Program-made: the position numbers and the translations under genes | NCBI RefSeq assembly: GCF_009870825.1 | Contig: NZ_WTWY01000004.1 | Coordinates: forward strand, 372,001-436,000 | Source: Paenibacillus sp. USDA918EY | GTDB lineage: Bacteria > Bacillota > Bacilli > Paenibacillales > Paenibacillaceae | DNA length: 64,000 bases | Direction: 5' to 3' | Notes under the pieces: model-generated | Seen by the model: the letters and a program-made list of their open reading frames with translations, nothing else | Told to the model about the DNA's origin: nothing | Databases searched by the model: none | Shown here: piece by piece, positions 8,498-18,434 of the stretch | Numbering within the stretch: the stretch's first letter is position 1 | How the letters are laid out: every line of letters starts with the position of its first letter

Positions 8498-11400
8498 ATG
8501 ACGACATCGAGTCCGATCATTCAATTCAACACGGCTTCTTTGCAGCATTTGCAGGAACATTTGGAGGGCTGGGGAGATCACCAATCGGCCCAATTCGTAA
8601 GCGATTTGTTACAAAAGGCCGCGGCGGGAGAAATGACGATCGCTTTTTGCGGCCATTTTTCCGCGGGCAAGTCCAGTTTGATCAATTCCTTATGCGGCAA
8701 AAAGGTGCTGCCTTCCAGCCCGGTGCCAACAAGCGCCAACGTCGTTTCGATCCGAAACGGCGAGCCGAGGGCGCTGATCTATCCGGCAACCGAAGGCGAT
8801 TCGGATGGCCGGGGATCCGTGCCGCAGGAAGTGTCGTTGGACGAATTATACGCATACTGCACCAATGGCGGCTCGTATTCGTCGGTCGAGGTATGGGACC
8901 GTATTCCGCTGCTCGGGGAACGCGGCGTGCTGATGGATACGCCGGGAGTGGATTCGACGGACGACAGCCACCAGAAAGCCACCCATTCGGCTCTTCATTT
9001 GGCGGATACGGTGTTGTATGTCATGGATTACAATCACGTGCAGTCGGAAAATAACTTGGCTTTTGCGAAAAGCTTGTCCGACTGGGGCAAACCGTTGTAT
9101 CTCGTTGTGAACCAGATCGATAAACACCGGGAACGGGAGCTGTCCTTCGAGAGCTACAGGGCCGAAGTGGAGGCCGCTTTCAAGCGGTGGCAGGTCGACT
9201 ATACGAGCCTGTTGTTCACATCGCTTAAAGAGACGGATCATCCGCAAAACCAATGGGAACGAGTCAAAGAACTGGTCGGAAGCCTGATCGAGAAACGGGA
9301 GCCGATTTTAAACTACAGCCTGGATTGTTCCGCACGCCATATCGCCGAGCAGCACGCGAAAAAATACGCCGATTCGCTTGAAGATGCGAAGGAACGTCTG
9401 TTGGAGGAGATGGGCGGAGCGGAGGCGGCCGCCAAGCTGGAAGCGGAAATCGCAGGCTACCGCAAAGAGCTGGAGCGGCTGAAAGAACTCCCGCAAACGG
9501 AGCGCGAGCAGATCCGCAAACTGGTCGACTCGCTGCTGGATAATGCCAACATTACGCCTGCGGAGCTGCGGGATCTGGCCGGCGCATTTTTGGAGAGCCG
9601 GAAAAACGGGTTCAAGGTCGGGCTCTTTTTCAGCGGATCCAAAACCGAGCAGGAGAAGCAGGAGCGTCTCCGCAAATTTGCGGCTGCCCTCAGCGAGCAG
9701 GCATCCGCCCAGATCGAATGGCATTTGCTGGAGCTGCTGAAGAAGTGGGGCAAATCGCTTGACGTGTGGACGGAAGAACGCCAGCAGAAGCTGCAGGAAA
9801 TGATGCCCGAAATCACCGAGGGCATGCTGGAAAGCTCGGTGAAGCCGGATATGGTGCTTTCCGGCGAATACGTGTTGAACTACTGCCGGATGCTGTCGGC
9901 GGACATCAAGGGCATGTACCGCCGCGCCGCGGTGAACGCGGCGGAGGATTTGCTGGCGGATGTAGCCGCATCCGCCAAAGAGCAGCAGCAGCGCGTCGTC
10001 CGCGACTTGAACGCGCTGCTGGAACGGTCCGCCGCGATGTCCCGCTATCAGGAGCTGGAGCGGGACATCGCGGCGCGCGAGGCGGCAGCCCTGGAGCTGC
10101 TGCCGCCCCGCGTCACGCTCACCCCCGGCTTCCTGCCGGAGGTGAGCGCCCCTGCCCCTGCGGCTGCGCGGCCGCAGGGCAAGGATGCGGGCGCGCGGAC
10201 GGTTGCGCCCGCCGCCCCGCTGCGCGGGGCGGAGCCGCTTGGCGGCGCGGCCTTCGGCCGCCGCCAGCGGCTGGACGCCGCGGCAGCCCGCCTGCAGGAC
10301 GCGGCGGCGCTGCTCGCGCGCTACCCCGCGCTGGCTTCCGCAGCGCGGGGGCTGCGGAGCCGGGCCGAGGCGCTGGCCGGCGGCTCCTTTACGATGGCGC
10401 TGTTCGGGGCGTTCAGCGCCGGGAAATCGTCGTTCGCCAACGCATTGCTCGGCGAACGCGTATTGCCCGTATCGCCGCATCCGACGACGGCGGCGATCAA
10501 CCGCATTCTGGCGCCGCAGGACGGCTTTGAGCACGGCACCGCCCGCGTGACGATGAAGTCGCCGGCCGCCTTCCGGGAGGACCTGGAGTATTCCTTCTCC
10601 GTGCTGCAGCTCGGAACGCCGCCGGAGGACGGCTGGCTGCAGGCGATCGAAGAGCTTCGGCCGGAAGGCATCCATCCTTCCGGGCTGCCGCATTACGGAT
10701 TCCTGAAAGCGGCGGCCGCAGGCTGGAAGGATACCCGCGAACTGCTCGGCACGGTGCAAACCGTCGATTTGGAACGGTACAAAACTTTCGTCGCCGATGA
10801 AACCCGTTCATGTTTCGTCGAACGGATCGATTTATATTACAGCTGCCCGCTGACGGAGCAAGGCATCGTGCTGGTCGATACCCCGGGGGCTGATTCGCTT
10901 CATGCCCGCCATACGGGCGTCACGTTCCAATATATGAAACACGCGGACGCGATCGTGTTCGTGACCTATTACAACCACGCCTTTTCCAAAGGCGACCGCC
11001 AGTTTCTTGCCCAGCTCGGACGCGTCAAGGACAGCTTTGCGCTCGATAAAATGTTTTTTATCGTCAACGCCTCGGACCTTGCTTCCTCGGAGGAGGAGCT
11101 GGAGCAGGTCGTCAAGCATGTTGAGGGCAATTTAAAAGCGCGGGGCATCCGGCTTCCGCACATTTACCCGGTATCCAGCATGAAGGCACTGGAGGGCAAA
11201 ATGGCCGGCGATAAAGAGCTGTATGCCGAATCGGCTTTCGAAGCTTTTGAAAACGCGCTCGGGTCGTTTGCCGGCGAGGAGCTGCCGAAGCTGTCCCTGG
11301 CCGGCAGCGTCCAGGAGATTGCCGCCGTCCGCCGCCGGGCTGGCGAATGGGCCTCCCTCGCCCGTCAGGATGCAGGAGCCAGGGAGCGGCGCCGCGGGCA

Positions 11401-12151
11401 GCTGGAGGAGGTCAACAAGCTTGCCTTGAACCGGATCGATGCGTTTGCCGCGCAGGATTTGGCCCGCGATATGGAACAGGAGACGCAGGAGCTGCTGTAC
11501 CATGTAAGGCAGCGGATCGGCTTCGGACTCGGCGAGTTTTTCGCCGAAGCTTTCCATCCGTCGGTGCTCCGGGAGGACGCGGGGCAGCTGAAGCGGATCT
11601 TCGAAGGCTGCGGACGCGAGCTCGAACGGACCATCGTCCGCGAGCTGGAGCAGGAGCTGTGGGCGACGACGCTCCGGCTGGAGAACAAGGGCAAAGCGGT
11701 GCTGCGGACGGCTGCCGAAGAAGCGGCGAAAGACATCCGGGATTACGACGCGGCGATGATGCTGACGCCGCCGGAGGAAAAGGATTGGGTTTCCCCGCAA
11801 TGGGAAGACGCGGGCCGGGTGCATTTTGTGGACTGGAACGCTTATTGGCCCTTGTTTAAGTCGCCGAAGCATTTCTTCGAGGGCGGCGGCCGGGAGAAGC
11901 TGAGAAACGCGATCGAGCCGGTGATCAAGGATGCGTTAAGCGCGGAAGCCGCCAAAAAGCAGGAACTGCTTGTGGAATTCTACGGCGGGCTCGTGGCTGC
12001 CGCCCAATCGAGGCAAAAGGAAGAGCTCAAAGAGCAGCTGAAGGAAGCGATGGATGCGGCGAGCGCGTCCCTGGCTTCCGGCGAGCAGCCTGAAGTGTGG
12101 GATAAGCTTGCGGCGCAGCTCGAGCAAATGGAACATGAGATCATGTCGTGA
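8498..12151 (+). CDS. dynA: Double-headed bacterial dynamin (DynA-like)
   Basis: A 1217-residue fusion of two dynamin-like GTPase modules, the arrangement of Bacillus DynA (YpbR, about 1190 residues), which tethers and repairs membranes. First head: P-loop GHFSAGKSS at 52-60, DTPG at 147-150, NQID at 205-208, then long coiled-coil stalk segments. Second head: P-loop GAFSAGKSS near 637, DTPGADS near 794, and VNASD near 856 in the position of the NKxD motif, so its base-recognition motif is divergent. Between the heads, about residues 525-630, lies an Ala/Arg/Pro-rich linker encoded by extremely GC-rich DNA. Two hydrophobic stretches could serve as membrane paddles. ATG follows AAGGGGAGAAAGG. 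Probably monocistronic between two terminators. Confidence 0.93.
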   Translation: MTTSSPIIQFNTASLQHLQEHLEGWGDHQSAQFVSDLLQKAAAGEMTIAFCGHFSAGKSSLINSLCGKKVLPSSPVPTSANVVSIRNGEPRALIYPATEGDSDGRGSVPQEVSLDELYAYCTNGGSYSSVEVWDRIPLLGERGVLMDTPGVDSTDDSHQKATHSALHLADTVLYVMDYNHVQSENNLAFAKSLSDWGKPLYLVVNQIDKHRERELSFESYRAEVEAAFKRWQVDYTSLLFTSLKETDHPQNQWERVKELVGSLIEKREPILNYSLDCSARHIAEQHAKKYADSLEDAKERLLEEMGGAEAAAKLEAEIAGYRKELERLKELPQTEREQIRKLVDSLLDNANITPAELRDLAGAFLESRKNGFKVGLFFSGSKTEQEKQERLRKFAAALSEQASAQIEWHLLELLKKWGKSLDVWTEERQQKLQEMMPEITEGMLESSVKPDMVLSGEYVLNYCRMLSADIKGMYRRAAVNAAEDLLADVAASAKEQQQRVVRDLNALLERSAAMSRYQELERDIAAREAAALELLPPRVTLTPGFLPEVSAPAPAAARPQGKDAGARTVAPAAPLRGAEPLGGAAFGRRQRLDAAAARLQDAAALLARYPALASAARGLRSRAEALAGGSFTMALFGAFSAGKSSFANALLGERVLPVSPHPTTAAINRILAPQDGFEHGTARVTMKSPAAFREDLEYSFSVLQLGTPPEDGWLQAIEELRPEGIHPSGLPHYGFLKAAAAGWKDTRELLGTVQTVDLERYKTFVADETRSCFVERIDLYYSCPLTEQGIVLVDTPGADSLHARHTGVTFQYMKHADAIVFVTYYNHAFSKGDRQFLAQLGRVKDSFALDKMFFIVNASDLASSEEELEQVVKHVEGNLKARGIRLPHIYPVSSMKALEGKMAGDKELYAESAFEAFENALGSFAGEELPKLSLAGSVQEIAAVRRRAGEWASLARQDAGARERRRGQLEEVNKLALNRIDAFAAQDLARDMEQETQELLYHVRQRIGFGLGEFFAEAFHPSVLREDAGQLKRIFEGCGRELERTIVRELEQELWATTLRLENKGKAVLRTAAEEAAKDIRDYDAAMMLTPPEEKDWVSPQWEDAGRVHFVDWNAYWPLFKSPKHFFEGGGREKLRNAIEPVIKDALSAEAAKKQELLVEFYGGLVAAAQSRQKEELKEQLKEAMDAASASLASGEQPEVWDKLAAQLEQMEHEIMS

Positions 12152-12182
12152 CCGAAATGCCGCGATAAACGCGATATAAAGG

Positions 12183-12229
12183 AAGCGTTGCATGACGGAG
12201 TTCAAACTCCGAACATGCAGCGCTTTTTT
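12183..12229 (+). terminator. Rho-independent terminator after dynA
   Basis: Two stacked stems: AAGCGTTGCATG with CATGCAGCGCTT (one G-U), enclosing CGGAGTT-CA-AACTCCG, then six T. Confidence 0.9.
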
Positions 12230-12744
12230 GCTGGCGCTAACGGCGGTCTGCCTTCGATGAAGTTACAGCGATAAGCGGATTTCGCAAGCGGATGACTCAC
12301 TGGTTAACCTTCGCGTTTCGGTTATTGGTAAGCATTTGCCAGCTGAAATGATCTTCTTGTTGGGTTCGGCAGAGAACGCGAGGATTTTCTATGATTTGAT
12401 AAGTAAATCAGGATTAAGCCGAGGTAATGACCATTGATTGCCAATGCCGCGAAAATATGCCCGGTTATCCTCTTTGCCGCCTTGGAGAGACGGTGATAAA
12501 CTTTCAAATATTCGACGTCGCATCCGGGAGGAACACGCAAAAATCGGGGGAAAACGGCCCGTAATCGCCGTACATCCGGCAGGAGCGGTTTTGGGGGTCG
12601 GGAAGAATTTTTAAGGCACGCATTCCGATGCCGCTATAACGCTCCATTCCGGCGCAGCGTTGCCGAAAGGGGCCTATTCGTCCGGTAAGCGCCGCCCCGC
12701 ATGCGAAGCGATCAAGTTTTCAGATGACACGAAGGAGGAGAACC
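12230..12744 (+). other. 515-bp intergenic stretch, nothing recognised
   Basis: Short open frames exist on both strands, including about 70 codons on the minus strand at 12322-12540, but none has a ribosome-binding site or a recognisable domain. No clear promoter or repeat was seen. The ABC exporter promoter must lie somewhere here. Confidence 0.5.
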
Positions 12745-14517
12745 ATGAATGTTCTCAGGCAAATGCAGAGCTTTTTTTGGGAGAAGAGGAGTTTTCTATA
12801 TTTATCTATACTCTGCCTCGCCATAGCTACTGCACTCGGGCTTGTAACCCCGAACCTGCTGCGCACGCTTATTGACGATGCAATCCAGGCGCAGCATTTT
12901 GAAAAAGTCCCCGCGTTGGCACTAACCGTCATCGTGGTCGTCGCATTGAAAGCGCTGATGCAATTTTTAAGCGGTTTCTTCGGCGGAAGAATGGGGAACT
13001 ATTTGGCTTACCGTTTGCGGAACGGATGTTACGAGAAACTGCAAGTTTTGTCTTTCCGTTACTACGACAAGGCCAGAACCGGAGACTTGATGTCCCGTCT
13101 GACCGGGGATCTCGAAGCGATCCGCCAGTTTATCGCCTTCGGCATTCCGCAAATTTTGAATACGATTCTGATGGTGGTGTTCGGCGCCGTCGTGATGTTG
13201 TACATCAGCTGGCAGCTGACGCTTATTACCATGATCAGCATCCCGTTCCTGGTCATCGTCGCTTTGAAGTTCGAAAACCGGATTCATCCGGCTTTCCAGG
13301 AAATGCGGCTTGCGCTCAGCGCATTGACCACGTCGGTCCAGGAAAACATTACGGGGGTTAGAACCGTCAAATCCTTTGCTCGCGAACCTTATGAAGTGGA
13401 TAAGTTCTCGATTCGCAATGAACGATATAAATCCAACCAGATTTTTGCATCGGGCCTTTGGAGCCGCTATTTTCCGCTGATGGAGCTGCTCGCCTGCATC
13501 TGCGTCGTCGTGCTTCTCGGGGCAGGCGGCACGATGGTCGTCCGCGGGCCGTTGACGCTGGGCGGTCTGGTCGCCTTTTTCAGCTTGATCTGGTACATTA
13601 TCGGGCCGATGTGGAACATCGGATATTTGATCAACAACTACACGCAGTCGGAGGCTTCCGGGGAACGGGTCATGGAGCTGTTGAACCAGCCGATCGACGT
13701 GCAGGACAAGGAAGGCGCGATAGAGCTGCGCACGGAGGACGTCAAGGGGCATGTCACGTTTGAAAACGTCACCTTCGCTTACGGGAACAAGCTGCCCGCG
13801 GTCAAAGACATCAACCTCGACGCGCGTCCGGGATCGGTCATCGGCTTTCTCGGGGGAACCGGCTCCGGCAAATCGACCATCATCCAGCTGCTGATGCACG
13901 CTTATAACGTAGACAGCGGCCGCATCAAGCTGGACGGCATCGACATCAACGACATCAAAGTGCAAAGTCTGAGAAGCCAAATCGCCTCCGTATTCCAGGA
14001 GACGTTCCTGTTTTCCTCCAGCATCCGGAACAACATCGCGTACGGCATGAAAGACGTGTCGATGGACGAAATCATCCGGGCGGCGAAGCTGGCCAAGGCG
14101 CATGACTTTATTATGGAAATGGCCGACGGCTACGATACGATCGTCGGGGAACGGGGAATGGGCTTGTCCGGCGGGCAGAAGCAGCGGATTGCGATCGCGC
14201 GGGCACTGCTCAAAAACCCGAAAATCCTGATTCTGGACGATGCGACGAGCGCCGTCGACATGGAAACCGAACACGAAATTCAATCGGGATTCCAGGAAGT
14301 CATGAAAGGGCGGACGACGTTTATTATCGCGCACCGGATTTCCTCGCTGCGGCATGCCGACGAAATTCTCGTCTTGGACGAAGGGAAAGTCGTGCAGCGG
14401 GGCAAGCATGACGAATTGATCCGGATGCCTGGACCATACCAGGACGTTTACCATATACAATATGCAGACCACATTGCCCGGATGAATGGGGATGCAGGAG
14501 AGCAGGTGAACTCATGA
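12745..14517 (+). CDS. Heterodimeric ABC exporter, subunit with degenerate catalytic site
   Basis: A 590-residue half-transporter with an N-terminal six-helix membrane domain and a C-terminal nucleotide-binding domain. ATG 12745 follows AAGGAGGAGAACC; the upstream in-frame ATG at 12724 overlaps that site and is rejected. Walker A is GGTGSGKST, signature LSGGQKQR, and Walker B reads ILILDDATSAVD, with Asp in place of the catalytic Glu. This matches the degenerate-site partner of heterodimeric multidrug exporters such as BmrC or TM287. The gene overlaps the next by ATGA, and the partner subunit has the complementary features. Substrate unknown; drug or lipid export is likely. Confidence 0.9.
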   Translation: MNVLRQMQSFFWEKRSFLYLSILCLAIATALGLVTPNLLRTLIDDAIQAQHFEKVPALALTVIVVVALKALMQFLSGFFGGRMGNYLAYRLRNGCYEKLQVLSFRYYDKARTGDLMSRLTGDLEAIRQFIAFGIPQILNTILMVVFGAVVMLYISWQLTLITMISIPFLVIVALKFENRIHPAFQEMRLALSALTTSVQENITGVRTVKSFAREPYEVDKFSIRNERYKSNQIFASGLWSRYFPLMELLACICVVVLLGAGGTMVVRGPLTLGGLVAFFSLIWYIIGPMWNIGYLINNYTQSEASGERVMELLNQPIDVQDKEGAIELRTEDVKGHVTFENVTFAYGNKLPAVKDINLDARPGSVIGFLGGTGSGKSTIIQLLMHAYNVDSGRIKLDGIDINDIKVQSLRSQIASVFQETFLFSSSIRNNIAYGMKDVSMDEIIRAAKLAKAHDFIMEMADGYDTIVGERGMGLSGGQKQRIAIARALLKNPKILILDDATSAVDMETEHEIQSGFQEVMKGRTTFIIAHRISSLRHADEILVLDEGKVVQRGKHDELIRMPGPYQDVYHIQYADHIARMNGDAGEQVNS

Positions 14518-16385
14518 GTACGGCATTTAACGCGGAGAAGCGCTCTCAACAAGAAAAAGGCAGGCCGAAGGGAAGCGCCTCGGGCAAAACCGGGGAGCGT
14601 TTCGTATACCAGGACGATGAAGTCATCGAAAAACCGTTTAACTGGTCGCAGCTGACGAGATTGTTTTCTTACATGAAACCTTATACCAAACAGCTGCTGC
14701 CGCTGGTCATTCTGATGATGGTGCTCGGTACGGTGACGAAGCTGACCGTTCCGTATTTGACCAGTATGGCGATCGACAAAGCGATCGCGCCGAAGGACGG
14801 AGGTTCCGCAAGCCTGACGTTGTTGTATACGATCACGGCATTCGTCCTTGTTCTTTATATTATTCAATGGCTTGCGAGCACGTTCCGCATCAAATTCACG
14901 AATATTATCGGACAACGGGTCATATATGATCTGCGGAGCGATCTGTTCAAACATATCCAGAAGCTGTCGTTTAACTTCTTCGACAAACGTCCGGCGGGTT
15001 CGGTGTTGGTTCGCGTCACGAACGACGTCAACTCGCTGCAGGAGCTTTTTACGAGCGGCGTCGTGAACCTCATGATCGACTGCGTGCAGCTGATGGGCAT
15101 CGTCGTCATTTTGCTCGTGATCAACTGGAAGCTTGGGCTCGCGGTCATCATGACCGTGCCGATCATGTTTTTCATTTCGACCAAGCTGCGGATTCGAATC
15201 CGCCGGGCTTGGCAGGACGTGCGGATGAAAAACTCGCGGATCAACTCCCACTTGAACGAAGCGATCCAAGGGATTCGCGTCACTCAGGCGTTTACGCAGG
15301 AGCAGGAAAACATCAAGTTTTTCGACAAAATGAACATGGACAGCAGAAAATCATGGGACCGGGCTTCCGCGCTCAACCAAGGTTTCGGGCCGCTGATCGA
15401 AATTACGGGCGGCATCGGGACGTTGATCCTGTTCTGGCTCGGCGCTTATCTCATCCAGCATGACCAGCTGACGGTCGGTCTCCTGGTCGCTTTCTCAAGT
15501 TATGTCGGCAGCTTTTGGGAACCGATCAACCGCCTTGGGCAAATGTACAATCAACTGCTGGTCGCCATGGCTTCCTCGGAACGGATTTTCGAGTTCATCG
15601 ACGAAAAGCCGAGCATCGACGACAAGCCGAATGCGGTACCGATGCCGAAGATCGAAGGCAACATCAAGCTTGAGAACGTCGTATTTGAATACGAAAAAGG
15701 CCGGCAGGCGCTCAAGGGCATCAATCTGGACGTCAAAGCAGGCCAAACGATCGCGCTCGTCGGGCATACCGGGTCAGGCAAAAGCACCATCATCAATTTG
15801 CTCAGCCGTTTTTACGATATTTCCGGCGGGAAACTTACGATTGACGGCCTGGACATCCGCGACGTGAAGCTGGAAACGCTGCGCAGCCAAATCGGCATCG
15901 TGCTGCAGGACACCTTCATTTTCTCCGGCACGATTCGCGACAACATCCGGTTCGGACGTTTGGATGCGACGGACGAGGAGATCGAAGCGGTGGCGAAAGC
16001 GGTGAACGCCCATGAATTTATCGAAAAACTTCCGGGCGGTTACGATACGGAGGTTGAAGAACGGGGCAACATGCTTTCGATGGGGCAGCGCCAGCTATTG
16101 TCTTTCGCGCGTGCGCTGCTGGCCGATCCGCGGATTTTGATTTTGGATGAAGCGACCGCCAGCATCGACACGGAAACCGAGCTGAAAATCCAGGATGCGC
16201 TGAAGGTGCTGCTAAAGGGACGGACTTCCTTTATCGTGGCGCACCGTCTGTCGACGATCCGCCATGCCGACAAAATCGTCGTGCTCGATCACGGCGAAAT
16301 CAAGGAAGAGGGCAATCACGCTGAACTGATGCGCCAGCAGGGAACCTATTACGGCCTGATCGAAGCCCAGTTTAAATTCATTTAA
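14514..16385 (+). CDS. Heterodimeric ABC exporter, catalytically complete subunit
   Basis: A 623-residue half-transporter translationally coupled to the previous gene (start codon overlaps its stop). A basic N-terminal extension of about 50 residues precedes the membrane domain. Walker A is GHTGSGKST, Walker B ILILDEATASID with the catalytic Glu present, but the signature motif is LSMGQRQ instead of LSGGQ. Walker A/B of the first protein with this altered signature would form the degenerate ATP site, while this Walker A/B with the partner's LSGGQ forms the hydrolytic site, as in BmrCD and TM287/288. The two proteins are therefore an obligate pair. Confidence 0.92.
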   Translation: MSTAFNAEKRSQQEKGRPKGSASGKTGERFVYQDDEVIEKPFNWSQLTRLFSYMKPYTKQLLPLVILMMVLGTVTKLTVPYLTSMAIDKAIAPKDGGSASLTLLYTITAFVLVLYIIQWLASTFRIKFTNIIGQRVIYDLRSDLFKHIQKLSFNFFDKRPAGSVLVRVTNDVNSLQELFTSGVVNLMIDCVQLMGIVVILLVINWKLGLAVIMTVPIMFFISTKLRIRIRRAWQDVRMKNSRINSHLNEAIQGIRVTQAFTQEQENIKFFDKMNMDSRKSWDRASALNQGFGPLIEITGGIGTLILFWLGAYLIQHDQLTVGLLVAFSSYVGSFWEPINRLGQMYNQLLVAMASSERIFEFIDEKPSIDDKPNAVPMPKIEGNIKLENVVFEYEKGRQALKGINLDVKAGQTIALVGHTGSGKSTIINLLSRFYDISGGKLTIDGLDIRDVKLETLRSQIGIVLQDTFIFSGTIRDNIRFGRLDATDEEIEAVAKAVNAHEFIEKLPGGYDTEVEERGNMLSMGQRQLLSFARALLADPRILILDEATASIDTETELKIQDALKVLLKGRTSFIVAHRLSTIRHADKIVVLDHGEIKEEGNHAELMRQQGTYYGLIEAQFKFI

Positions 16386-16603
16386 TAATGCCCGGAAACG
16401 GCTTTTTGGAACATTTCACAACAAACTTCTGTACAATCAATGAACTTCTTCTCCGATTCGACAGCCGATAGGCCTAAAAATGAGGAAAGTTTGTGAACAT
16501 TACAGGAAATTGTCGGAGCACTCTTGCAATCTTTCACCTAAACCCTGAAAATAGTTATTGAGGTATACAGATGTGGTATACACTAGTAGGGGGGAATAGG
16601 GAA
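16386..16603 (+). promoter_or_regulatory. purT upstream region with imperfect inverted repeat
   Basis: A weak hairpin CCG-GAAA-CGG followed by five T near 16391-16407 may end the exporter transcript. TCACAACAAACTT (from about 16413) and AAGTTTGTGA (from about 16486) form an imperfect inverted repeat about 60 bp apart. A TACAAT -10-like hexamer lies near 16432. No convincing complete promoter was identified. Confidence 0.3.
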
Positions 16604-17797
16604 GTGGTGTGGGGTGCTCCTTTTTCTGCACATGCCAAGAAGATGCTGCTGCTAGGCAGCGGCGAATTGGGGAAAGAAGTAGTACTTGAAGCCCAGAGAC
16701 TGGGCGTGGAAACCATTGCCGTGGACCGATACGAACATGCGCCCGCGATGCAGGTCGCGCATAGGTCCCATGTGATTGATATGCTCGATGCCGATTCCCT
16801 GAAGCAGATTATTCATCAGGAAAAACCGGATCTGATCGTACCTGAAATTGAGGCCATAGCAACGCAGGCTTTGCTGGAACTTGAAGAAGAGGGTTACCGC
16901 GTCGTTCCAACGGCTAGGGCCGCACGGCTGACGATGGACCGCGAAGGCATACGCCGCCTGGCGGCGGAGAAGCTTGGCCTGAAGGTCGCGGACTACCGTT
17001 TCGCCGACAGCCTGGAGGAACTGAAGGAAGCCGTTGCCGTTTTGGGAACGCCATGCGTGGTCAAGCCGATCATGAGCTCTTCGGGCAAAGGGCAAAGCGT
17101 CTGCCGCACGGAAAACGATGCGGAGGCGTGCTGGAATGCCGCGATGGAAGGCGGGCGGGCCAAAAACGGCCGCGTGATCGTCGAATCCTTCGTTTTGTTC
17201 GAAAGTGAAATCACGCTGTTGACCGTACGCTCTGTAAGCGGAACCACGTTTTGCAAACCGATCGGACATATTCAGAAAGACGGCGACTATGTCGAATCCT
17301 GGCAGCCGCATGAATTAAGTCCGGAACATTTGAATGAAGCAGAGCTGATTGCGAAAGCCATCACCGACGAGCTTGGCGGGTATGGCATTTTCGGAGTCGA
17401 ACTGTTTGTGACGAAAGATGGAATCATATTCAGCGAAGTTTCGCCGCGTCCGCATGATACCGGGATGGTGACGATGGTCACCCAGGATTTGTCGGAATTC
17501 GCCCTGCACGTCAGAGCGATTCTCGGGCTTCCGATCCCGTCGGTCGAATTGTTGACGCCGGGAGCTTCGGCAACTTTGAAAGCGGAAGACGCAAGTACGA
17601 ATTTTGCTGTTGGAGGCGTAGAGGAAGCGCTCAGCCTGCCGCGGACGCAAGTGCGCGTATTCGGCAAGCCGGAGACGAGAGCCGGGCGAAGAATGGCTGT
17701 CGCCTTAAGCGCCGATAGGGATCTTCAGAAAGCACGGAAAACGGCGAAACAAGCCGCCAGTCTTTTAAAAGTGGAGGAATATGATCATGAACAGTAA
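16604..17797 (+). CDS. purT: Formate-dependent phosphoribosylglycinamide formyltransferase (GAR transformylase 2)
   Basis: A 397-residue ATP-grasp enzyme that makes formyl-GAR from GAR, formate and ATP in purine synthesis, an alternative to folate-dependent PurN. The family signature is clear: [63 protein letters not shown] and [18 protein letters not shown] 16604 was chosen because AGGGGGGAA lies 7 bp upstream and the resulting N-terminus fits the known family length; an ATG at 16571 has no such site. The end overlaps the following GNAT gene by 11 bp. Confidence 0.95.
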   Translation: MVWGAPFSAHAKKMLLLGSGELGKEVVLEAQRLGVETIAVDRYEHAPAMQVAHRSHVIDMLDADSLKQIIHQEKPDLIVPEIEAIATQALLELEEEGYRVVPTARAARLTMDREGIRRLAAEKLGLKVADYRFADSLEELKEAVAVLGTPCVVKPIMSSSGKGQSVCRTENDAEACWNAAMEGGRAKNGRVIVESFVLFESEITLLTVRSVSGTTFCKPIGHIQKDGDYVESWQPHELSPEHLNEAELIAKAITDELGGYGIFGVELFVTKDGIIFSEVSPRPHDTGMVTMVTQDLSEFALHVRAILGLPIPSVELLTPGASATLKAEDASTNFAVGGVEEALSLPRTQVRVFGKPETRAGRRMAVALSADRDLQKARKTAKQAASLLKVEEYDHEQ

Positions 17798-18248
17798 TGT
17801 CCTGGCACCTGCTCTGCAAATCCGCAATTCCAACTGCGACAGCGATCTCGAGGCGGTCGTGGCATTGATGCGGGAACTGAATTATCCGACGACGATCAAC
17901 GTAATGCGCGAGCGTATCGAAGCTTCCGAGAACAATCCGAAGCTTTGCACGATGGTTGCGGAGCTTGACGGCAAAGTGATCGGCATGGTTGCGCTGAATC
18001 AAGTGAAATCTTTTGCGAGAAACGAGACGGCCACCCAGGTTTCGGCTCTGATCGTGGCGAAGGAGCACCGCGGCCAAGGCATCGGCAAAAGGCTGATCCG
18101 CAGCGCGGAGGAATGGGGCAAAAAGCAAGGCTGCCAAACGCTTTTCCTCGTCAGCGGCAACCGCGTCGAAAGAGCGCCTGCCCATGCGTTTTATGAACAT
18201 ATCGGTTTTGAAAAAATCGGATACCAATTCGTGAGAAAACTGAACTAA
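17787..18248 (+). CDS. GNAT-family N-acetyltransferase
   Basis: A 153-residue acetyltransferase whose start overlaps the end of purT. ATG 17787 lies 9 bp after GGAGG; the ATG at 17781 is too close. Acetyl-CoA-binding motif A is present as [20 protein letters not shown], followed by [11 protein letters not shown] and [17 protein letters not shown], typical of the family. Soluble and cytoplasmic. Substrate unknown. Coupling to purT need not mean a shared pathway. Confidence 0.88.
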   Translation: MNSNVLAPALQIRNSNCDSDLEAVVALMRELNYPTTINVMRERIEASENNPKLCTMVAELDGKVIGMVALNQVKSFARNETATQVSALIVAKEHRGQGIGKRLIRSAEEWGKKQGCQTLFLVSGNRVERAPAHAFYEHIGFEKIGYQFVRKLN

Positions 18249-18268
18249 TTCACCATACATTTGAATAC

Positions 18269-18296
18269 GCTCGTCCCTTGCGGGACGGGCTTTTTT
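18269..18296 (+). terminator. Rho-independent terminator after purT-GNAT
   Basis: GCTCGTCCC / GGGACGGGC stem (one G-U) with a TTGC loop, followed by six T. Confidence 0.9.
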
Positions 18297-18325
18297 GTTT
18301 TTAGGGTTATCTATGCCCGTTAATA

Positions 18326-18354
18326 TTTACAATTTTTCCCCGCCGAGATAGAAT
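18326..18354 (+). promoter_or_regulatory. Sigma-A-type promoter of the sensor/regulator operon
   Basis: TTTACA (18326-18331), 17-bp spacer, TAGAAT (18349-18354); each hexamer matches five of six consensus positions. The predicted start is near 18361, just upstream of a cre-like site. Confidence 0.7.
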
Positions 18355-18367
18355 ACGGGAACAACGC

Positions 18368-18383
18368 TGGGAAGCGTTTACAA
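18368..18383 (+). promoter_or_regulatory. Candidate CcpA cre site upstream of the response regulator
   Basis: TGGGAAGCGTTTACAA matches the cre consensus WTGNAARCGNWWWCAW at 15 of 16 positions. It lies directly after the predicted transcription start, where CcpA binding normally represses. This would place the sugar-sensing operon under catabolite repression. Confidence 0.6.
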
Positions 18384-18434
18384 GCATTCCCGATGTTAGC
18401 CTGTATTAAATCCTGTAACGAAGGTGGATGGAAA

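Noticed and set aside
10075..10400. Possible foreign insertion inside dynA because of extreme GC content.
   Set aside because: The frame is uninterrupted and the composition is explained by an Ala/Arg/Pro linker between two conserved heads.
12322..12540. A 72-codon minus-strand ORF in the gap before the ABC exporter.
   Set aside because: No ribosome-binding site, no domain, and several equally short frames on the other strand.
16404..16500. Two GAACATT-containing stretches upstream of purT resembling half of the PurR box.
   Set aside because: Both are in the same orientation about 90 bp apart and lack the CCGAAC core; Bacillus PurR boxes come as closely spaced inverted pairs.
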